Shown: positions 1 through 6,225, counted from the stretch's first letter. The stretch: 10,257 nucleotides of DNA from Planctomycetia bacterium (GCA_005799205.1 SYHM01000187.1:1-10257); one strand, 5' to 3'. Notes: generated by a model from the sequence alone, not told the origin. Translations and numbers: made by a program.

Positions 1-93
1 AAGACCCCCGGTAGACCACCGGGTTGATAGGCCGCATGTGTAAGCGAAGTAATTCGTTGAGCTAAGCGGTACTAACGGTCGAGTGCTTGGCCT
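1..93 (+). rRNA. rrl: 23S ribosomal RNA, 3' end (partial)
   Basis: The window opens inside a large-subunit rRNA. The segment ending in GCTAAGCGGTACTAACGGTC matches the conserved 3'-terminal part of bacterial 23S rRNA (E. coli has a closely similar AGCTAACCGGTACTAATGA stretch). The mature 3' end is placed near position 93 by analogy with that family; the exact base cannot be fixed because the pairing 5' end of the gene lies outside the window. A 5S gene follows about 190 bp later on the same strand, as expected for a bacterial rRNA operon. Confidence 0.93.
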
Positions 94-283
94 TGTCTAT
101 CAGGTTCCGTCTGACGGAACCGAAGCAAGTGCAACCAGCGTTAGGTTGTTTGTTTCAAACCTCGTTTGTGATCTTGAAATGAGTCGAACACTCATTCTCG
201 AATGCCCTGTAAGGTGGAGACACCTTTCATGCGACATCTGCCTCGACTTCCTCCCTGAGGGTCCGAAAGGATGTTTAGGGATT
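94..283 (+). other. 23S-5S internal transcribed spacer
   Basis: This is about 190 bp between the two rRNAs with no tRNA in it. It contains at least two self-complementary elements. One is a near-perfect palindrome at 103-121 with arms GGTTCCGTC and GACGGAACC around a single T, which would fold with a 5-nt loop. The other is a short hairpin at 211-226 with arms AAGGTG and CACCTT closing a GAGA (GNRA-type) loop. These are plausible processing or folding elements of the rRNA precursor. Short open frames overlapping the spacer have no coding character. Confidence 0.7.
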
Positions 284-391
284 TGTCGGTGACAATAAGC
301 GAAAGGAAACACCTGTTCCCATCCCGAACACAGAAGTGAAATTTTCGCTGCCAATGATACTGCTCAGCGGGAAAGTAGGTCATCGCCGACT
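284..391 (+). rRNA. rrf: 5S ribosomal RNA
   Basis: This is a component of the large ribosomal subunit. The core carries the conserved 5S signature (CACCTGTTCCCATCCCGAAC, then ACAGAAGTGAAA, then GGAAAGTAGG). The ends close helix I: GTCGGTGA near 285 pairs with TCGCCGAC near 383-390, including one G-U pair. The length of about 108 nt is slightly shorter than E. coli 5S (120 nt) but within the bacterial range. It lies downstream of 23S on the same strand and is followed almost immediately by a strong terminator. End coordinates are accurate to about 2 nt. Confidence 0.93.
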
Positions 392-395
392 TCAT

Positions 396-431
396 GAGCC
401 CTGCCTGGGAAACCGGGCAGGGCTCTTTTTT
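396..431 (+). terminator. Intrinsic terminator of the rRNA operon
   Basis: A 13-bp GC-rich stem (GAGCCCTGCCTGG with CCGGGCAGGGCTC, one U-G pair) closes a GAAA tetraloop at 409-412. The stem is followed directly by six T residues at 426-431. It lies 5 nt after 5S. This is a textbook Rho-independent terminator and marks the end of the rRNA operon. Confidence 0.95.
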
Positions 432-604
432 ATTCGTTGGCAATCAGTACTCGTCAGGACCTCGTGATGACTTGAAAAGGGTTTGATGGCGAGGTTGATG
501 TTCTGATTGCTAGACTGCAGCGCGCCGGGGTCGTTGAACTGTTTCGTTCTAAGTCTCTCGTATCAATCGCTCACAATCACGCCGGGGGAGTTTGAAGTGT
601 CAAA

Positions 605-1288
605 ATGTTCAAGGTCTATCTTGGCAATCTTGAAAATGGCGTCACGCTCGAGCAACTGAAAGTACTGCTCGCTCCGTTTACTGACATGGAGGACCTCGTG
701 CTCGTCACTGATCCGCAGACGGGTCAAAGTCGATGCTTCGCCATCGCGATGTTTCGAGATCCGGCGCGTGGACAACTCGTGATCGAAACGCTCAACGGGA
801 AGATGCTGAGTGGCCGACCGCTTGTTCTCAACGAGGTGGCGAAGAAACGAAAGGGACTGCCTCCGAAGAAGGCGCCGCGGCGACCCGAGCAAAGGATGGG
901 CGGGAGTCGTGCGAGTGGTGGAGGTGGAGCTGCCGATGCGGGTCCTCGCGGTCCCGCACGTATCCCATCGGGTCGACCATCAAGTCGTCCATTCGGGCGA
1001 GGGAATGCGCGCCGAGATTTCGGGAGCAGTTCGTCAGGGCACGGCGGATCAATGGGAAGTGGCGGAAGCAGCGGCTTCTCGCGCCCAGGACAGGGGCAGG
1101 GCGAGTTTCGCCCTGGGAGTCGTCCAGGCGGATCGGCTGGATTTTCTCGCCCGACGAATCCGCCACCTCAGTCGGCTCCCGCTCCGGCGCGTCCGTCGGC
1201 TCCGGCACCAATGCGCTCGCCCGTTCCAAAACCTCCCGCCGTGCGGCGAGCCGACGCGCAAGACGAGGAAAAGCCGCAGGGATCGTGA
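605..1288 (+). CDS. RRM-domain RNA-binding protein with low-complexity Gly/Ser/Pro tail
   Basis: This is a 227-residue cytoplasmic protein. Residues 2-79 form one RNA recognition motif: RNP2 is VYLGNL (4-9) and RNP1 is RCFAIAMF (43-50), which lacks the usual Gly after the basic residue but keeps the aromatic/aliphatic pattern. A basic segment (KKRKGLPPKK, 80-89) leads into a disordered tail. The tail is rich in Gly, Ser and Arg at about 99-185, with two GFSRP repeats (157-161 and 179-183), and Pro/Ala-rich at 186-212, ending in an acidic stretch. Bacterial proteins of this build are usually small RRM (Rbp-type) proteins implicated in RNA folding or cold response; the RNA target here is unknown. 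ATG 605 is the only sensible start for a full RRM. A GGGGGAG stretch lies 14 nt upstream, which is further than ideal. It is the first gene of a tight run; the HscB-like gene begins 10 bp downstream. Confidence 0.85.
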   Translation: MFKVYLGNLENGVTLEQLKVLLAPFTDMEDLVLVTDPQTGQSRCFAIAMFRDPARGQLVIETLNGKMLSGRPLVLNEVAKKRKGLPPKKAPRRPEQRMGGSRASGGGGAADAGPRGPARIPSGRPSSRPFGRGNARRDFGSSSSGHGGSMGSGGSSGFSRPGQGQGEFRPGSRPGGSAGFSRPTNPPPQSAPAPARPSAPAPMRSPVPKPPAVRRADAQDEEKPQGS

Positions 1289-1298
1289 TGGGCGTTCG

Positions 1299-1841
1299 GT
1301 GACGCTGGAGTGCGGGGAGCCATGGGCTGACGATCCCTTCGCATGCTTGGGATTCCGGCGAGGATTCGTCGTTGACGCCGACGCCGTGTCAGTTGCACAT
1401 GCTCGAGCACTCGCTCGCGCGCATCCAGATCGTCACGGGGAGGGTATTGACCGCGAGATCGCGAGTCAGCGGAGCGCCACATTGAATCGAGCGGCGGCGG
1501 TACTGCGTGATCCGCTCGCGCGGGCAGAGGCGCTGATTGCACTTGAAGATCCGAGTGGTGTCGCAGTTCCCTTGAGTGCATCTCAACTTCTGGATTTGTT
1601 CGAACGACGCGACGCGGTGCAGTCGGGCGACGGTGCTTCGCAAGCGAGCCGAGCTCAGACTCAAGCGTGGCTGAGAGCAGAGATCCAATCGTCGTTTCGG
1701 CAGTTGGAAGCGAGCGGACCTCTCGCCACCGTCGATTGGGTGCACGCGAGGGCGCTCACGGCATACATCCGTGCGCTTGGACGACTCTCGAGTGAGATTG
1801 AACGGTTGGCGAGATCAGAGTCGAGTGGCGGTGCTGGATGA
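1299..1841 (+). CDS. hscB: HscB-like Fe-S cluster co-chaperone (J-domain protein)
   Basis: This is a 180-residue protein, close to the 171 residues of E. coli HscB. Its N-terminal J-like domain contains DPFACLGF (12-19) and the HPD motif (42-44, in AHPDR) that stimulates the ATPase of the Hsp70 partner HscA. It then has SATLNRAAAVLRDPLARAE (59-77), which closely follows the family's 'SATINQAW..LR.P..RAEYLL' signature. The C-terminal part (about 95-172) is helical and fits the HscB domain that holds the scaffold IscU. The reading frame is open far upstream, but that part overlaps the RRM gene. GTG at 1299 gives the correct domain length and sits 10 bp after the RRM stop, although its ribosome-binding site is weak. 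No iscU, hscA or ferredoxin gene is adjacent, unlike the classical isc operon. The stop overlaps the next start (ATGA). The identity is well supported; the exact start is less certain. Confidence 0.8.
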   Translation: MTLECGEPWADDPFACLGFRRGFVVDADAVSVAHARALARAHPDRHGEGIDREIASQRSATLNRAAAVLRDPLARAEALIALEDPSGVAVPLSASQLLDLFERRDAVQSGDGASQASRAQTQAWLRAEIQSSFRQLEASGPLATVDWVHARALTAYIRALGRLSSEIERLARSESSGGAG

Positions 1842-3118
1842 GTGCTCCATCAACCGCCCTGTTGCTTGCACTGCCCGTGCTTGTGTCATTGAGTGCGCTG
1901 TTTTCTGGGTCAGAAACAGCACTGTTTGGACTCTCTCTCGACGACCGCTGGTGCATCGCGCGCGATCGACCTCGCCTTGGGAAGGTCATTGATCGGCTGC
2001 TTGCAAGTCCGCGAGGACTCCTGCTGACAATACTTCTTGCAAACACTGCCGTGAACACCGCGTTCTTCGCAGTCATCACAGTGGTGCATGGCGAGGCGCA
2101 AGTCTCGATGTCTTGGCAGATCGCCATTGGCGCGTGCGAAGTTGTTGGCTTGATCCTGTTCGGTGAGGTCGTACCCAAGATCGTTGCAAACTCGATGCGG
2201 GTGCGGATCGCGCCCCTCGTTGCGGTTCCCATCATGGGACTCGTATGGTTGCTTACGCCGATTCGCGCGCTTGTTGAGCGGTCGTTGTTTGAACCGATCC
2301 AACGATTGGCTGCGCCGTCGGTCATCGCTGCAGGACCATCGGCACGGGAGTTGAGAGAATTCGTTTCGGCGGCGCGCGTACAAGGGGACATCACCACCGA
2401 AGAGGAGGCGTTGCTTGGACGATTACTCATCATGCGACGAGGCCGCGTGCGCGATGTGATGACCCACCGAACCGAAATGGCTTCGATCGCGCGGTGTGCC
2501 CCGCAATCGGTGGTTGTTTCGCGCGCGGCGGCGTCACACCTCAAGAGGCTTCCAGTCGTGGATGGCAGTCAAGATCGCGTCGTGGGCATTTTGGATGTTC
2601 GCGGGTATCTGCTTGACGCGCGCGGAGGCGACACGCCAATTGACGCACATGTCACTCCGCCAGTGTTTGTCCCAGAAATCGCGTCGCTCGAGCAGTTGCT
2701 CGACCTTTTTCGTTCGCAGCGCTGCAGCCTCGCGATCGTGGTCGACGAGTTTGGAGGAACTGCAGGAATCGTCGCACTGGAGGATGCGATCGAAGAGATC
2801 GTTGGCGACATCGTCGCGACGGACGAGGTCGCTCTCGGCGCGCCCATCTGTGCGGCAGGCGAGTCGATGAGAGTCGATGCCAGGATGTCTGCGTCCGAAT
2901 TGTGCGCGCACTATGGATTGCCACTCACGATGACTCGCGCGTCGACCGTTGGGGGGATTGCCCTTGAAATGCTTGGAGCGATTCCGCAATCTGGCCAAGT
3001 GGTGTCGTTCGGACCGCTCGAACTTCGCGTGGAGCGAATGGAGAATGGAAACGCCAGAGAGTTCACGGTGCGCCGCACAGATCTCGAACCAACCTCGAAC
3101 GACGGAGTTGCGCCGTGA
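1838..3118 (+). CDS. CNNM/CorC-type membrane protein (DUF21-CBS-CorC_HlyC)
   Basis: This is a 426-residue inner-membrane protein of the CNNM/CorC (HlyC/CorC, TlyC-like) family, whose members are linked to Mg2+/Na+ transport. The N-terminal DUF21 domain has hydrophobic segments at about 6-24, 59-83, 95-116 and 124-142. It carries the family motifs FSGSETALF (22-30) and GEVVPK (109-114), which in CNNM structures lie around the ion site. A CBS pair follows: RVRDVMTHRTEM (203-214) opens it, with LKRLPVVDG (235-243) and CSLAIVVDEFGGTAGIVALED (296-316). The C-terminal CorC_HlyC domain occupies about 333-416 and includes STVGGIALEMLG (369-380). All expected domains are present at usual length. Its ATG overlaps the hscB stop by 4 bp, suggesting translational coupling, and its own stop overlaps the start of a paralogue. 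The transported ion cannot be read from sequence. Confidence 0.9.
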   Translation: MSAPSTALLLALPVLVSLSALFSGSETALFGLSLDDRWCIARDRPRLGKVIDRLLASPRGLLLTILLANTAVNTAFFAVITVVHGEAQVSMSWQIAIGACEVVGLILFGEVVPKIVANSMRVRIAPLVAVPIMGLVWLLTPIRALVERSLFEPIQRLAAPSVIAAGPSARELREFVSAARVQGDITTEEEALLGRLLIMRRGRVRDVMTHRTEMASIARCAPQSVVVSRAAASHLKRLPVVDGSQDRVVGILDVRGYLLDARGGDTPIDAHVTPPVFVPEIASLEQLLDLFRSQRCSLAIVVDEFGGTAGIVALEDAIEEIVGDIVATDEVALGAPICAAGESMRVDARMSASELCAHYGLPLTMTRASTVGGIALEMLGAIPQSGQVVSFGPLELRVERMENGNAREFTVRRTDLEPTSNDGVAP

Positions 3119-4092
3119 TCGTCGCCGTCACCTGTGGGATTCTCTCGCTCGCGGTCTGTGGCTTGCTCGCTGGCATGGAGACGGGCATCTACACACTGAA
3201 TCGCGTGCGCTTGGCTGCGCGCGTCTCGCGACAGGACCGTGCTGCGAAACGGCTCAGGGGTGAGCTGCAGCATCCCAATCGACTGCTCGCAACGGTGCTC
3301 GTTGGAAGCAGCGCGGCGCATGCGGGTCTCAGCGCCGCGATCACCCACATCGTCGAGTCGTTCACACAGGATCCGGTGGAACTCGTGCTCGTCAATACAA
3401 GCATCGTGCTGCCGCTCGTCTTCTTTCTCGGTGATGCGCTTCCAAAGGAACTCTTTCGCGTCTTTACGAATTCGTGGACCTATGGATGCTCGTCCGTGTT
3501 GTGGGTGCTCCGAGTTGCGTTGACATGGACTGGAATCGTTCCGATCATTCGCGCGCTCGGCGATGGAATCGCCCACTTGCTGGGATGCTCGCGTGACGAC
3601 ACTGCGCCGACTCGCCAACGCGTGTTGCAAGCGCTTCGCGACGGGATCGCGAGCGATCACATCAAGGACGTGCACCTTGAAATGGCAGACAGACTCTTTG
3701 GGTTGTCCGACCGCACCGTTCGTGAGTGTGCGATCCCGTGGAGTCGAGTCATGAAAGTCTCATCCAGAGTTACGGTGTCTGGAAACCCGACACTCTTCCG
3801 CGAGTCGCGATTGAGTTCGCTCCCAGTTGTCTCTGACGCAAGTGACCAGTCGGTGGTGGGAGTCCTGTCGGCTCTCGAGGCGATTCTCCAACCAGATGTA
3901 CCAGCAGGGGAGCTCGCTCGAGAAGCACTGTTGGTGGACTCCCAGACGCTCGTGATGGAGGCGGCACGCCGGATGCGGGCCGCGCGCTGCCCCCTTGCCA
4001 TCGTCTGTCATCCGGGATCGACCGTTCCAGTGGGGATCGTGACGCTGAAGGACTTGGTCGAGCCGATTCTCGGGGCAACCCCAAGCTGGTGA
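3115..4092 (+). CDS. Divergent CNNM/DUF21-CBS membrane protein, lacking the CorC_HlyC domain
   Basis: This 325-residue paralogue of the preceding gene starts at GTG 3115 in a 4-bp overlap, with GGAG at 3104-3107 placed 7 nt upstream. The N-terminal DUF21 membrane domain has hydrophobic stretches at about 3-20, 58-80, 91-107 and 124-145. The family motifs are altered: GMETGIYTLN (20-29) replaces the GSETALF type, and GDALPK (106-111) has Asp instead of Glu in the GE.xPK motif. A CBS pair follows at about 203-317 (SSLPVVSD at 234-241 and CPLAIVCHP at 292-300, then VGIVTLKDLVEPILG). The protein ends there, so the C-terminal CorC_HlyC domain of its neighbour is missing. CNNM proteins dimerise, so the two products could form a heterodimer; that is an inference. 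It is the last gene of the run; no T-rich terminator follows it closely. Confidence 0.85.
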   Translation: MIVAVTCGILSLAVCGLLAGMETGIYTLNRVRLAARVSRQDRAAKRLRGELQHPNRLLATVLVGSSAAHAGLSAAITHIVESFTQDPVELVLVNTSIVLPLVFFLGDALPKELFRVFTNSWTYGCSSVLWVLRVALTWTGIVPIIRALGDGIAHLLGCSRDDTAPTRQRVLQALRDGIASDHIKDVHLEMADRLFGLSDRTVRECAIPWSRVMKVSSRVTVSGNPTLFRESRLSSLPVVSDASDQSVVGVLSALEAILQPDVPAGELAREALLVDSQTLVMEAARRMRAARCPLAIVCHPGSTVPVGIVTLKDLVEPILGATPSW

Positions 4093-4417
4093 CATCGACT
4101 TGAGAAAATTGTGGAGTTCGCTTGCATTCCAGCGGCTGAAAACGATCCTGTTGATGTCAGTCAGTCGAAGAGGCGCCCAGCTGGATTTACGCGAGAGCGC
4201 CACGAGCCGGCAGACAATTGAAGCAGTGTGCTGAGTCGATGGGGCGCTCGAGAAGGTCACTCTTCTTGCGCAAGTTCGTTCCTCAGTGCCTGCCTGATTC
4301 ATCGCGTGTTGGCGACTCCCCACGATCGCCCCGCACACGAGTGGGTCCGCACGCGTGACGGACGGACTTGCGCATCGAGACAGACAACCAGGTGGGTGTC
4401 GCGGGATGGATGGTTTC

Positions 4418-4451
4418 GAAGGGAAGGAAAGGGACTGAAGGGAAGGAAAGG
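4418..4451 (+). repeat. 15-bp purine direct repeat in a purine-rich tract
   Basis: GAAGGGAAGGAAAGG occurs at 4418-4432 and again at 4437-4451, separated by four bases. The surrounding stretch (about 4418-4483) is almost entirely purine on the plus strand. The repeat is exact. Its role is unknown; it could be a recent slippage duplication or a structural element. Confidence 0.85.
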
Positions 4452-4489
4452 TCGGAGGGTAGGACGAGGGTGGAGGCAAAGGAACATGA

Positions 4490-4520
4490 GCGCCACGCTG
4501 GGCACGGCCCAGCGTGGCGC
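4490..4520. repeat. Perfect 14-bp inverted repeat (stem-loop), possible terminator or RNA element
   Basis: The arms GCGCCACGCTGGGC (4490-4503) and GCCCAGCGTGGCGC (4507-4520) are exact reverse complements around the 3-base spacer ACG. In RNA at least 13 base pairs could form. No T-tract follows on either strand, so it is not a standard intrinsic terminator. It could stop or protect transcripts from the upstream operon, or serve as a protein-binding palindrome. It lies about 27 bp upstream of the putative tRNA promoter. Confidence 0.8.
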
Positions 4521-4546
4521 CGTTGTCGTGGTGCATCGCCGATCAC

Positions 4547-4573
4547 TTCATGCACTCCTGTTGTGGCTATACT
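4547..4573 (+). promoter_or_regulatory. Putative sigma70-type promoter of tRNA-Ile
   Basis: TATACT at 4568-4573 is a good -10 box ending 10 bp before the tRNA 5' end. The best -35 candidate is TTCATG (4547-4552), poor and only 15 bp away. The bases after the -10 box (CGCCCGCC) are all G/C, a discriminator type that in well-studied bacteria goes with stringent control of stable RNA promoters. This is a consensus match only. Confidence 0.45.
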
Positions 4574-4583
4574 CGCCCGCCCT

Positions 4584-4657
4584 GCGCCAGTAGCTCAGCT
4601 GGCTAGAGCACACCCCTGATAAGGGTGAGGTCGAAGGTTCGAGTCCTTTCTGGCGCA
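4584..4657 (+). tRNA. tRNA-Ile (anticodon GAU)
   Basis: This 74-nt cloverleaf has acceptor arms GCGCCAG (4584-4590) and CTGGCGC (4650-4656) with discriminator A at 4657. T8 and A9 are followed by the D arm (GCTC...GAGC). The anticodon stem is CACCC/GGGTG around the loop CTGATAA, giving anticodon GAT at 4618-4620. The T arm is GAAGG with loop TTCGAGT and CCTTT, including one G-U pair. The 3' CCA is not encoded and must be added enzymatically. It decodes AUC and AUU isoleucine codons. It stands alone outside the rRNA spacer rather than in a tRNA cluster. Confidence 0.97.
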
Positions 4658-4660
4658 TTG

Positions 4661-4694
4661 ACAGTGGCGGGTCCGCGTGCGGGTCCGCCACTGT
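4661..4694 (+). terminator. Hairpin after tRNA-Ile, probable terminator
   Basis: ACAGTGGCGG (4661-4670) pairs with CCGCCACTGT (4685-4694). The inside also pairs (CCGC with GCGG plus two G-U pairs), so the stem is nearly continuous with a very small loop. It starts 3 nt after the tRNA. The following TCGTTGTTG is only moderately T-rich, so termination efficiency is uncertain. Confidence 0.65.
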
Positions 4695-4729
4695 TCGTTG
4701 TTGAGGCAATCACCGAGAGATTCGCGGCG

Positions 4730-4756
4730 TTGATTCACGCGACATCTCGCTATGAT
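4730..4756 (+). promoter_or_regulatory. Putative promoter of the malate dehydrogenase gene
   Basis: TATGAT (4751-4756) is a good -10 match and TTGATT (4730-4735) a fair -35 match, with a slightly short 15-bp spacer. The region around the -10 box resembles the tRNA-Ile promoter (GCTATGATTCGCCCCC versus GCTATACTCGCCCGCC). It would give a 5' leader of about 35 nt. It is called by consensus only. Confidence 0.45.
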
Positions 4757-4798
4757 TCGCCCCCTTCCACATCACCTTTTTAACGGAGTTTCACCACA

Positions 4799-5767
4799 AT
4801 GCGTCGCGCCAAGATCTCAATCATCGGAGCTGGAAATGTCGGATCCACATGCGCCCACTGGGCCGCGGCCAAGGAACTCGGCGACATCGTCCTGCTCGAC
4901 ATTCCTGATCGTGCTGGTGTTGCGAAGGGCAAGGCGCTCGATCTGGCATGTTGCGGTCCCATTGAGGAGTTCGACTCCAAAGTCATCGGCACGTCGGACT
5001 ATGCCGACACAGCGGGAAGCGATGTCGTCGTTGTGACTGCGGGCATTCCACGCAAACCAGGGATGAGTCGCGACGACCTGATTGCCACGAATGTGAAGAT
5101 CGTGAAGGACGTCGCCGAACAGGTGGCGCGGCACTCGCCGAACGCTGTGATGATTGTTGTGAGCAATCCGCTCGATGCGATGGTGTACACCGCGTGGAAG
5201 GCATCCAAGTTTCCGACAAACCGCATTCTCGGGCAGGCAGGTTGCCTCGACGTCGCGCGTTTTCGAACGTTTATCGCGCTCGAATTGGGGTGTTCCGTTG
5301 AAGACATTCAGGCGCTGTTGCTCGGCGGCCACGGCGATGACATGGTGCCGCTCGCGCGCTTCACAAGCGTTCACGGCATCCCGCTTGACATGCTGCTCTC
5401 GCAATCGAAGATCGATGCGTGTACGCAGCGCGCAAAGGTGGGAGGCGGAGAGATTGTTCAGTTGATGGGCACGAGCGCATACTTCGCGCCAGCGTCCGGA
5501 ACGATTCAAATGGTGGAAGCGATCGTCAAGGACAAGAAGCGCATTCTTCCATGTGCGGCCTATTGCGAGGATGCATTCGGCGTTGCCCCGGGTCGAACAG
5601 GTGCTGGGTACTTCATCGGAGTGCCGTGCGTGCTCGGATCGAGTGGCATGGAGCGCGTTGTTGAGATCAAGTTCAATGACGGCGAGCGAAAGCTATTCGA
5701 CGAGTCCGTCCAGCATGTCAAAGATCTCGTCGATGTTGTGCGCAAGACGTTCCCAGAACTGGCATGA
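4799..5767 (+). CDS. mdh: Malate dehydrogenase (NAD-dependent, LDH-like type)
   Basis: This 322-residue cytoplasmic enzyme oxidises malate to oxaloacetate with NAD+ in the TCA cycle. The Rossmann glycine motif is GAGNVG (10-15). Asp34 at the end of the second strand (VLLDI) favours NAD over NADP. The active-site loop AGIPRKPGMSRDDL (81-94) carries Arg85 and Arg91; Arg85 is at the position where malate dehydrogenases have Arg and lactate dehydrogenases Gln. Asn123 (VSNPLD), Asp151 with Arg154 (CLDVARF), and His178 in GGHGD complete the catalytic set. The length is normal for the LDH-like MDH group. ATG 4799 has GGAG 10 nt upstream. It follows a putative promoter and is 41 bp from the next gene, so it may lead a transcript that includes downstream genes. 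All key residues seen are intact. Confidence 0.96.
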   Translation: MRRAKISIIGAGNVGSTCAHWAAAKELGDIVLLDIPDRAGVAKGKALDLACCGPIEEFDSKVIGTSDYADTAGSDVVVVTAGIPRKPGMSRDDLIATNVKIVKDVAEQVARHSPNAVMIVVSNPLDAMVYTAWKASKFPTNRILGQAGCLDVARFRTFIALELGCSVEDIQALLLGGHGDDMVPLARFTSVHGIPLDMLLSQSKIDACTQRAKVGGGEIVQLMGTSAYFAPASGTIQMVEAIVKDKKRILPCAAYCEDAFGVAPGRTGAGYFIGVPCVLGSSGMERVVEIKFNDGERKLFDESVQHVKDLVDVVRKTFPELA

Positions 5768-5808
5768 GCAACCGCGGCGAGTGAGTTCCGTGTGAAAGGA
5801 GCCAAGAA

Positions 5809-6225
5809 ATGCAGACGAAGTGGAATGAACTGAAGCGCTCGGCAGGGGGGCCTTGGAGTCTCGGCGCAGGCGCCGGTGACGGTGCCAAGTCCCACGGGGG
5901 CGCTCAAGGTGCAACTGGAGGCGGTGCGCCTGCTCCAAGTGCCGCACAGGCCTCGCAGGTGCAGCTCACGCGCCACGACAAGCGGACGTTTGTGGCTCAA
6001 ACGATACACCTCGCTGGCAACGCATTTGTGGATTGCTCGTTCGACTCGTGCACACTGGTGCTCACGAACGCTCCATTTATCTTCAGCGGCCAGTGCAGAG
6101 TGCAGCGGTGTAATTGGCGCATCGAATATGACCTGCTGTGGGGAGCGCCGGCGATGCGGGCCCAGTTGCGGCAGGTGCTGGACTCGATGGACCAGGCGGT
6201 CGAGCAATCGCCTCCGACTGGCTAA
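5809..6225 (+). CDS. Small cysteine-patterned protein with Gly/Ala linker, function unknown
   Basis: This 138-residue soluble protein has no signal peptide or membrane segment. A short N-terminal segment (1-12) is followed by a Gly/Ala-rich flexible linker (about 13-48) and a compact domain (51-130). The domain has a short-strand pattern with four cysteines: AFVDCSFDSCTLVL (72-85), then FSGQCRVQRCNWRIE (92-106), i.e. two C-x4-C pairs. This resembles widespread short hypothetical proteins with repeated 'F..C.F..C.L' strands that look like a few turns of a beta-helix. The resemblance is by eye and gives no function. The start is well supported: AAAGGAG (5795-5801) lies 7 nt before the ATG. It follows mdh by 41 bp on the same strand. 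Confidence 0.75.
   Translation: MQTKWNELKRSAGGPWSLGAGAGDGAKSHGGAQGATGGGAPAPSAAQASQVQLTRHDKRTFVAQTIHLAGNAFVDCSFDSCTLVLTNAPFIFSGQCRVQRCNWRIEYDLLWGAPAMRAQLRQVLDSMDQAVEQSPPTG

Larger units (their letters stand above)
4093..4546. other. Long intergenic region without a credible gene
   Basis: About 450 bp (490 bp to the tRNA start) lie between the CNNM paralogue and the tRNA-Ile promoter. Open frames on both strands here have low-complexity or atypical composition, and the longest minus-strand one runs back across the 3' third of the upstream gene, so I do not call a protein. The first about 320 bp show nothing I recognise. The right part holds a purine-rich direct repeat (4418-4451) and a perfect inverted repeat (4490-4520), listed separately. 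I found no match by eye to SRP RNA, RNase P RNA or tmRNA core motifs. Confidence 0.6.

Noticed and set aside
810..1298. Upstream extension of the HscB-like frame to ATG 810
   Set aside because: The extension overlaps the RRM gene almost entirely and reads as Arg-rich shadow sequence; starting at GTG 1299 gives the normal HscB length.
1756..2544. Minus-strand open frame of 262 codons across the first CNNM gene
   Set aside because: It is a shadow of the DUF21-CBS gene; its composition is Arg/Ser/Thr-rich without domains.
2911..3675. Minus-strand open frame of 254 codons over the CNNM pair junction
   Set aside because: It is antisense to two well-supported overlapping genes; the translation is low-information and lacks a recognisable motif.
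3760..4536. Minus-strand open frame of 258 codons overlapping the CNNM paralogue and the intergenic region
   Set aside because: It is antisense to a gene with clear CBS domains, its N-terminal part translates a purine tract into low-complexity Pro/Ser, and no family motif is visible.
4228..4593. Plus-strand open frame of 121 codons between the CNNM operon and tRNA-Ile
   Set aside because: It runs through the purine repeat, the inverted repeat and into the tRNA gene; it has no ribosome-binding site and no recognisable domain.
4817..5509. Minus-strand open frame of 230 codons inside mdh
   Set aside because: It is antisense to malate dehydrogenase with all catalytic residues intact; no independent coding signal is present.
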